This document shows, in pieces, positions 7,121 through 12,500 of a DNA stretch of 12,500 bases; the stretch's first letter is position 1, and each line of letters begins with the position of its first letter. The position numbers and the translations under genes were made by a program. The notes beneath the pieces are model-generated. The model was not told the origin of the DNA. It saw only the letters and a program-made list of their open reading frames with translations, and made no database searches. The stretch is from Theodoxus fluviatilis (lineage: Eukaryota > Mollusca > Gastropoda > Cycloneritida > Neritidae): positions 17,501 through 30,000 of the forward strand of contig JAWQFJ010016639.1 of assembly GCA_034096865.1 (NCBI GenBank), written 5' to 3'.

Positions 7121-7600
7121 AAAGTCATGCAGATGTACAATACATATAGGAAGCCATGCAGAAATACAACACATCTAGAAAGTTATGCAGAAATACAGCA
7201 CATCTAGAAAGCCACGCAGAAATACAACACATCCAGAAAGCCATGCAGAAGTACAACACATCCAGAAAGCCATGCAGAAATACAATATGTCTGAAAAGCT
7301 TTGCAGAAAATCAACACGTCTAGAAAGCCATGCAGAAATACAACACATTCAGAAAGCCATGCAGAAGTACAACACACCCAGAAAGTCATGTAGAAATACA
7401 ATATGTCTGAAAAGCTTTGCAGAAAATCAACACGTCTAGAAAGCCATGCAGAAATACAACACATCCAGAAAGCCATGCAGAAGTACAACACATCCTGAAA
7501 GCCATGCAGAAATACAATATGTCTGAAAAGCTTTGCAGAAAATCAACACGTCTAGAAAGCCATGCATAAATACAACTCATCTAGAAAGCCTGCAAGGAAG
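7101..7600. repeat. 29-bp minisatellite with three 116-bp higher-order units
   Basis: Units start every 29 bp from 7122 (7151, 7180, 7209 and so on to 7557, with a partial unit at 7586). From 7209 the units fall into four types that repeat in the same order three times (7209-7324, 7325-7440, 7441-7556). Types one and two end ACACATCCAGA or close variants; type two has GAAGTAC. Type three carries CAATATGTCTGAA. Type four begins AAGCTTTGCAGAAAATC and ends CACGTCTAGA. The outer units are single and more diverged. This shows a tetramer was amplified as a block. Frames through it are artefacts. Confidence 0.95.
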
Positions 7601-7726
7601 GCGTTTGAATCGGTTACCCTGCTCCGATTTTCACAGGGACGCTTAGATTTTTCTGTAAAAAATTACAAAGGTAGTATTGACCGGGTTCAGATTTCAGCAG
7701 AAAATAATATATCGGCATTTTTACTA
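7601..7726. other. Short unique spacer
   Basis: It contains a GATTTTCACAG acceptor-like site near 7631-7641 and an open frame that runs into the SINE at 7727. It is not convincing as an exon. Confidence 0.3.
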
Positions 7727-7905
7727 CCTGTAGGTTGGGGGTATGAATAGACCCACTCTGCCCCCCTATTAGATTCGTAAGAGGCAAATAAGTAGGGAAA
7801 TCTTGACTTGACTTTCTCTTACCCCAAGCAGCTCTTGCGATTGTTCATGATCTATGGCCTTACTTAGCCTAAAAAGGCTGTTAAATCATAGAACTCCATT
7901 CTTGT
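7727..7905 (+). mobile_element. SINE family 1, full-length copy B
   Basis: It starts CCTGTAGGTTGGGGGTA, then GAATAGACCCACTCTGCC, GTAAGAGGCAAATAAGTAGG, TTGACTTGACTTTCTCTTACC and TCATGATCTATGGCCTTA. It ends with the hairpin AGCCTAAAAAGGCT and a short CATTCTT tail. This is the best single reference for the family in the window (about 178 bp). It lacks the long ATTC tail of the copy at 3461. Confidence 0.7.
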
Positions 7906-7921
7906 CTCTACATGTATTCCT

Positions 7922-7990
7922 CCTGTAGGTTGGGCGGTAAAAACATTCTAGTCTACTAGAGACTTTGCCTACCGGCGAAAGTGTCTCTAG
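7922..7990 (+). mobile_element. SINE family 1, 5' fragment, followed by a hairpin
   Basis: CCTGTAGGTTGGGCGGTAA repeats the SINE start 17 bp after the end of copy B, but similarity is lost by about 7945. It is followed by an inverted repeat (CTAGAGAC at 7956-7963 with GTCTCTAG at 7983-7990), a stem of at least eight base pairs with a 19-base loop. The hairpin could be the end of another element. Confidence 0.4.
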
Positions 7991-8314
7991 CCCAGTTCAC
8001 ATCACGTGATGGAAGGTTTTCGTCCGGTATATCCACGAGAGGCTTGTGGGATAGCCGATCTGCTCCCTCATATACGCCGTTAAAGTAGTTCTAAGACTAT
8101 TTCGCACAAATCTCTTAACTTACTCTTGTTGAGGCAATAAACAAGCGCTTATTCGATAAAATAAAATGTTTGTGTTGAAATGGAAACAAGTTTTGATATC
8201 TGAATGATTTCTGTGAAAAGTGGAGAGAAAAATAGTATTAGAATGAACTATTTTTGGTGCAAAGCTGTAATGCGAAGGGTCACGTCCATTACACATTCAT
8301 TGCGAACTGTGTCA
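7991..8314. other. AT-rich unique sequence
   Basis: Contains the palindrome ATCACGTGAT near 8001-8010 and an AATAAA near 8137. No gene is supported. Confidence 0.4.
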
Positions 8315-8952
8315 GAGTCACTAGGGAATCATAGAGCGTCCTTCAGGAATTCCGGTTAAGAATACTCTTCTATGTAATGAGGATGCGCGCGCATCACGCA
8401 TCACGATCACGATGTATTTAATCGAATTGGGTCACATTTCACAAAATAGCCGTCTGACGATTAAATAACCATACATTTAGCATCAGACTTTCCATTTACC
8501 CATAAAATAAGGCAAGCATCGCATAACTTGATGTTTTGATTAACTAGTAAGGAAAATCGAGCAATTTAAAATGTGAAGCGTGACATCTTTTGGGTCGCCG
8601 TAGTCGAAGCAGTTGGTCGACTAAACTACGCCTGAAATGTTTACTGTTTGTCAGTCAAGCCATTTAATTTTACAAATCAGCAGTTGAAACGACATGGTAT
8701 CATTTTCTTGTGATTACAGTAACGTTAGGACAACGGAAGAATGCAAAAATACTCACCGACAAGGAGTCTGGCAAAACGTCCGTTTTCAAGGAATACGTTC
8801 CGGCGAAACTTGTGAATTACCATATCGCAGAAACCGGATGTCACGTGACAGCACAAGGTGTGACGTAGAATGCAAGAATGCCTCATTACGATAGAAGATT
8901 ATTCTTAACCGGAATTCCTGAAGGACGCTCTATGTTACCCTATTACTGACTC
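8315..8952. mobile_element. 638-bp element with about 70-bp terminal inverted repeats
   Basis: Left arm 8315-8382 and right arm 8881-8952 are inverted copies. A 35-bp core (8330-8364 against 8900-8934, containing AGCGTCCTTCAGGAATTCCG) is identical, and the flanks of the core match with a few one- or two-base gaps. Outward similarity fades near GAGTCA. I see no clear target duplication, partly because a SINE abuts the right end. The interior has two further inverted repeats (TATTTAATCG at 8415-8424 with 8458-8467; TAGTCGA with TCGACTA, 8601-8623) and the palindrome ATGCGCGCGCAT at 8383-8394. No transposase is present, so this is a non-autonomous DNA element of unknown superfamily. Confidence 0.72.
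8668..8868 (+). CDS. Exon-like open frame inside the inverted-repeat element
   Basis: The frame has no ATG but is open for 66 codons to TAG at 8866-8868. An acceptor-like stretch (CATTTTCTTGTGATTACAG, AG at 8718-8719) precedes its best part, which contains TDKESGKTSVFKEYVPAKLV then NYHIAETGCHVTAQGVT. Codons here look protein-like, unlike the overlapping ATG-started frame at 8694-8894, which is rich in Arg and Cys. It may be a captured exon or a remnant of the parent transposon's gene. No family is recognised and chance cannot be excluded. Confidence 0.25.
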   Translation, partial: FYKSAVETTWYHFLVITVTLGQRKNAKILTDKESGKTSVFKEYVPAKLVNYHIAETGCHVTAQGVT

Positions 8953-8960
8953 GGGTTCAC

Positions 8961-9021
8961 AAAACGGGGTAAGAATAGACCCATCCTGCCTCCTTACTCA
9001 TACGTAAACGGCGAATAGCTG
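8961..9021 (+). mobile_element. Outer SINE family 1 copy, 5' half
   Basis: ACGGGGTAAGAATAGACCCA, then TGCCTCCTTACTCATACGTA and GGCGAATAGCT match the first third of copy B. The element then breaks off where an inverted SINE begins. Its 3' part resumes at about 9979. Confidence 0.6.
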
Positions 9022-9978
9022 CAGGCTAATGAATGAATGAATGAAGTTTTACGGCCTACCAGCTTCTACAGGCTATTAATGAGAGGCCATTAATGAAAAA
9101 GTCAATGAAGCTGTGGTAAGCAAAAGTCAAATCACGATTTCCCTGGTTATTCACCCTCTAGCAATGGCGTAGGGAGACGTGGTGGGTCTGTTCTAGGGAT
9201 ACTTGGTGGGTCTGTTCTAGGGAGACATGGTGGGTCAGTTCTAGGGAGACATGGTGGGTCTGTTCTAGGGAGACATGGTGGGTCTGTTCTAGGGAGACGT
9301 GGTGGGTCAGTTCTAGGGAGACGTGGTGGGTCAGTTCTAGGGAGATGTGGTGGGTCTGTTCTAGGGAGACATGGTGGGTCTGTTCTAGGGAGACATGGTG
9401 GGTCAGTTCTAGGGAGACATGGTGGGTCTGTTCTAGGGAGATGTGGTGGGTCTGTTCTAGGGAGACGTGGTGGGTCAATTCTAGGGAGACGTGGTGGGTC
9501 AGTTCTAGGGAGATGTGGTGGGTCTGTTCTAGGGAGACATGGTGGGTCTGTTCTAGGGAGACATGGTGGGTCAGGTCTAGGGAGACGTGGTGGGTCTGTT
9601 CTAGGGAGACATGGTGGGTCTGTTCTAGGGAGACGTGGTGGGTCAGTTCTAGGGAGATGTGGTGGGTCTGTTCTAGGGAGACATGGTGGGTCAGGTCTAG
9701 GGAGACGTGGTGGGTCTGTTCTAGGGAGACATGGTGGGTCTGTTCTAGGGAGACATGGTGGGTCAGTTCTAGGGAGACATGGTGGGTCTGTTCTAGGGAG
9801 ACATGGTGGGTCAGTTCTAGGGAGACATGGTGGGTCTGTTCTAGGGAGACATGGTGGGTCAGTTCTAGGGAGACATGGTGGGTCTGTTCTAGGGAGACAT
9901 GGTGGGTCTGTTCTAGGGAGACGTGGTGGGTCAGTTCTAGGGAGACGTGGTGGGTTTGTTTTTAACCCCCACCCACAG
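9022..9978 (-). mobile_element. Inner SINE family 1 copy, inverted, carrying a 33-unit internal expansion
   Basis: Read on the minus strand from 9978: CTGTGGGTGGGGGTTAAAAA then CAAACCCACC (SINE 5' end), the 24-bp array, then GTGAATAACCAGGGAAATC, TTGACTTTTGCTTACCAC, a 3' region with AATGGCC and TAGCCTG, and an ATTC tail (plus-strand AATGAATGAATG at 9029-9044). These are the blocks of copy B in order. Removing the 792-bp array leaves about 165 bp, the normal length. GGCGAATAGCT (9010-9020) and GGACGTATGACT (9981-9992) flank the insert and may be a decayed target duplication. Confidence 0.65.
9170..9961. repeat. 24-bp minisatellite, 33 copies in register
   Basis: The unit is TAGGGAGACATGGTGGGTCTGTTC with variants GACGT, GATGT and TCAGTTC. 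Starts fall every 24 bp from 9170 to 9938 with no length change. On the minus strand one unit reads AACAGACCCACC then ACGTCTCCCTAG. SINE copy A has AACAGACCCGCT then TCGTCTCCCTAT at the same place, so the array appears to be an expansion of that SINE segment. The 288-codon minus-strand Asp-Pro-Pro-Leu-Pro-Arg-Thr frame and the 206-codon plus-strand Trp-Val-Cys-Ser-Arg-Glu frame follow from a unit of eight codons without stops, and I do not call them genes. Confidence 0.95.
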
Positions 9979-10110
9979 AAGGACGTATGACTAGGGAGAT
10001 GGAAACTTACCATTACTATACCTCGTGATATTCGTGGTCAATGGCCTTACACAACCTTCAAAGGTTGATAGGCCACACAACTTTTTTCATCTTTATTTAT
10101 CGGAATGACT
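9979..10110 (+). mobile_element. Outer SINE family 1 copy, 3' half
   Basis: GACGTATGACTAGGGAGATGG, then CTTACCATTACTA, CGTGGTCAATGGCCTTACAC, the hairpin AACCTTCAAAGGTT and a pyrimidine/TTTA tail match the last two thirds of copy B in plus orientation. With 8961-9021 it makes one SINE split by the inverted copy. Confidence 0.62.
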
Positions 10111-10176
10111 CCCTCAATCAGGCCACACTAGTGGACTTGTCCCAGGATAGGGGTGCGGGAAAGACAGCAAACATTC

Positions 10177-10202
10177 GGGGGTGGGGGGAGGGGGTGGGTG
10201 GG
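10177..10202 (+). other. Strong G-quadruplex motif
   Basis: Five G-runs of 5, 6, 5, 3 and 3 are separated by single T or A bases within 26 bp. Single-base loops and long runs are the most stable arrangement for a four-stranded G structure. It lies about 70 bp before the 40-bp minisatellite. Confidence 0.8.
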
Positions 10203-10272
10203 AATGGTGCACTTGCCGGATTTTGTCCAAGATATTACATTTGCATCAGTCGGCAAGGCGATGCGGCCGTTT

Positions 10273-10867
10273 CGAGCATAAATACCCTCAAGCAGATGCT
10301 GTGGCCCTGTATCGAGCATAAACACCCTCAAGCAGATGCTGTGGCCCTGTGTCGAGCATAAACACCCTCAAGCACATGATGTGGTCCTGTATCGAGCATA
10401 AACACCCTCAAGCAGATGCTGTGGTCCTGTATCGAGCATAAACACCCTCAAGCAGATGCTGCGGCCCTGTATCGAGCATAAACACCCTCAAGCAGATGCT
10501 GCGGCCCTGTATCGAGCATAAACACCCTCAAGCAGATGCTGCGGCCCTGTATCGAGCATAAACACCCTCAAGCAGATGCTGTGGCCCTGTATCGAGCATA
10601 AACACCCTCAAGCAGATGCTGCTGCCCTGTATCGAGCATAAACACCCTCAAGCAGATGCTGTGGCCCTGTATCGAGCATAAACACCCTCAAGCAGATGCT
10701 GTGGCCCTGTATCGAGCATAAACGCCCTCAAGCAGATGCTGTGGCCCTGTATCGAGCATAAACACCCTCAAGCAGATGCTGTGGCCCTGTATCGAGCATA
10801 AATACCCTCAAGCAGATGATGTGGCCCTGTATCGAGCATAAACACCCTCAAGCAGATGCTGTGGCCC
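10273..10867. repeat. 40-bp minisatellite, 15 copies
   Basis: The unit starts CGAGCATAAACACCCTCAAG and continues CAGATGCTGTGGCCCTGTAT. Copies begin every 40 bp from 10273 to 10833 with no length change, and the last copy lacks about five bases. Most units differ by zero to two bases. Units five to seven share GCGGCCC in place of GTGGCCC, and units three and four share GTGGTCC, a sign of local spread between neighbours. Each unit contains ATGCT and AGCAT that could pair. Since 40 is not divisible by three, no long frame results. Flanks are not recognised. Confidence 0.95.
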
Positions 10868-11621
10868 GCCAGATTGCGTGGCCTGCCAGCTTCGCTGATA
10901 TTCCCGCACCTCTCTTCTCAGACGAATCCACCAATGTGGCCCACCTGAGGAAGTCTATCCCATTTATCTTTATCGGTATTCTCCAGAATGATCCCAATAT
11001 TAGTTTATTAGTAAATTTCAATACTTAGATTCGATTTTTATCTCTTGTGTATAAAAAAGACTGACCTGAGAAGTTAGGAGTTTTATAGAAGGACAAAGGA
11101 GAATTACCATGACGAAACAAGCATTCTTCTAGCGCTGATGACTTCCAGGTTCACCGGTAGTGCCACAAACCGATCTCTTTTCTCTCCTTTTTTCATAAGT
11201 AGAAAACTAATATCCATCGTGTAATACAAAACATCTGCATTCCTACTGTACTTCTTATCTGTCGCTGGATGAATGCACGTGGCTGTTTTACAGCATTGCA
11301 GTCTGCGAAATATTGCCCATAAGTCTATCTAAGTAATTTGAGTTGGAGCCGAGTATATCTTTAAGAATGTCAATGTTTGTACGCACTGACTGATAGCGCA
11401 AGTATTCTATCAATGCCGTGCAACTTAATCAGAAGTGTCTATTCATCAACGGAACATTCATTAAATTTATGGAAACACCGTATCCCATTTCCACGGAGTT
11501 AATGCTGATGCTGCAGTTTTTAGAGAGTGATACAGCCATTCTTTTCTGCACTCTCGGCCATCTTGATCTATTTTCCTAACACCGCCGCTTTCCCGTACCC
11601 AATTCTGATTGACCTTGCCAC

Positions 11622-11624
<3 letters not shown>
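10868..11624. other. Unique sequence; no firmly supported gene
   Basis: A good acceptor-like run (CCCGCACCTCTCTTCTCAG, ending near 10921) is followed by a frame of about 35 codons to TAG at 11026-11028 (contains NVAHLRKSIPFIFIG). It has no partner exon. The rest is AT-rich with no repeats, hairpins or recognisable coding sequence. Confidence 0.4.
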
Positions 11625-11701
<77 letters not shown>

Positions 11702-11875
11702 CTGTGTATGTGTGTGTGCGTGTGTGTGTGTGTGCGTGTGTGTGTGTGTGCGTGTGTGTGTGTGTGTGTGTGTACATGTATATGTGTGTGTGTTTTGTGT
11801 GTGTGTGTGTGTGTTTGTGTGTGTGTTTGAGTGTGTGTGTGTGTGTGTGTGTGTGTGCTTGCGTGAGTTTGTTTT

Positions 11876-11922
<47 letters not shown>
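11625..11922. repeat. (TG)n microsatellite, about 300 bp
   Basis: A pure TG tract of about 75 bp (11625-11699), an interrupted middle with TGCG, TGTA and TTTG variants, and a second pure tract of about 45 bp (11878-11922). Z-DNA potential is high. The 208-codon Cys-Val frame through it is an artefact. Confidence 0.97.
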
Positions 11923-11923
<1 letters not shown>

Positions 11924-11939
11924 GTTTCGTTCGCCCTAT

Positions 11940-12125
11940 TGCCTGCGAGTATGTATTTTCGTCTGTCGTCTGCCTGCCTGACTTTTTTAATGTATCTGTG
12001 TGTTTGACTGAATGTCTGCTTGTCCGTTTGTGTCTGTCTATGTATATCTACGTTTCTCTATGTTTCTCTGCTTCTCTATGTTTCTGTCTCTGTCCGTCAA
12101 TCTGTCTGTCCGTACATATGATTAT
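11940..12125. repeat. Degenerate TCTG / TGTTTC low-complexity region
   Basis: Pyrimidine-rich sequence with scattered TCTG, TGCC and CTCTATGTTT motifs, probably an old decayed extension of the GT array. Confidence 0.6.
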
Positions 12126-12455
12126 ATGTCTGCTTGACAAGGGATGTCAATAAACATAAAAAGTCCATGCTTAAGAGCTCTCCCATGCCAGCAGTCAGAG
12201 TTCCGAAAATCTGTATGTAGAAGGATTGTTCCTGTCAGAGAAACCACCTGTTCACCTACGTCTCAACTCAGCATGAACTCAACACTCGGAGATTTTTTTT
12301 CACTTCGTTTCTGGTGCTTTTATAGGCACGAATGGAGGTTAATGTGAAAAGCTGTCCCGCCGCTCCTTTTGGCGGTAAAAAATATACTCTGCTACGTAGG
12401 CTACCCTCTGAGCGAAGGAGCAGAATTCTACCCAGAGTTCGTGAGTGGGAGTGTT
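12126..12455. other. Mostly unique sequence
   Basis: AATAAA occurs near 12151 without a gene upstream. Two frames near 12144-12350 are open for 40-67 codons but lack splice or start context. A small stem (CCGCC at 12357-12361 with GGCGG at 12371-12375) is present. Confidence 0.35.
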
Positions 12456-12483
12456 GGGGTCGGGGTGGGTGGGAGAACGGGGG
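12456..12483 (+). other. G-quadruplex-type motif at the right edge
   Basis: G-runs of 4, 4, 3, 3 and 5 with loops of 2, 1, 1 and 5 bases, inside a G-rich strand that continues to the window end. It may be the start of a longer G-rich repeat cut by the edge. Confidence 0.6.
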
Positions 12484-12500
12484 TGAGAGTGGGTCGTGGT

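Noticed and set aside
8694..8894. 66-codon ATG-started frame inside the inverted-repeat element
   Set aside because: Its composition is Arg/Cys-rich and unnatural; the overlapping frame at 8668-8868 fits codon use and a splice acceptor better.
9147..10013. A 288-codon Pro-rich minus-strand open frame (Asp-Pro-Pro...Leu-Pro-Arg repeats)
   Set aside because: It is produced by 33 in-register 24-bp units (eight codons, no stop) inside a SINE; its ends run into ordinary SINE sequence and the plus strand is open too.
11527..12153. A 208-codon Cys/Val-rich open frame with a short hydrophobic N-terminus
   Set aside because: About half of it is the TG microsatellite, and the 3' part is degenerate TCTG sequence; overlapping frames are open on both strands.

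Overview
This window looks like non-coding genomic DNA from an animal, most likely a mollusc and perhaps a gastropod. The reasons are AT-leaning unique sequence, long CT, CA/GT, ATTC and ATCC microsatellites, minisatellites, short interspersed repeats with simple-repeat tails, small inverted-repeat transposons and GT...AG intron-like signals. The taxon is an inference. There are no operons, ribosome binding sites, tRNA or rRNA genes that I can recognise. Most of the longer open frames are side effects of tandem repeats whose unit length is a multiple of three.

Layout. Positions 1-170 hold a possible partial coding exon on the minus strand. A 205-bp inverted-repeat transposon with an 8-bp target duplication follows (283-487). 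Positions 1000-2130 hold LINE-3'-end-like fragments, CT/TCTG and ATCC arrays and a SINE 3' end. Positions 2131-3085 hold two copies of a second dispersed repeat, and the first copy contains an almost perfect 18-bp minisatellite. Two fragments of a third repeat flank a SINE with a long ATTC tail (3325-3872). A 33-bp minisatellite occupies 4090-4838. Positions 4900-7120 are mostly unique and hold the best candidate exons (4903-4996 with 5150-5276, then 6378-6470, 6729-6893 and 6959-7120), interrupted by a CA/CG tract.

Positions 7101-7600 are a 29-bp minisatellite arranged as three 116-bp higher-order units. A SINE copy lies at 7727-7905. A 638-bp element with about 70-bp terminal inverted repeats occupies 8315-8952. 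Next comes a nested pair of SINEs (8961-10110): the inner minus-strand copy contains 33 copies of a 24-bp minisatellite that appears to be an expansion of the SINE's own sequence. A G-rich tract and a 15-copy 40-bp minisatellite follow (10177-10867), then about 750 bp of unique sequence, a long GT tract (11625-11922), a degenerate TCTG region and a G-rich right end.

No set of genes can be shown to work together. The main interest is repeat biology: one short interspersed element family is present in at least five copies, and in two independent cases a minisatellite seems to have arisen from a segment inside a dispersed repeat. All exon calls are tentative because no homology search was possible and short open stretches are common by chance.
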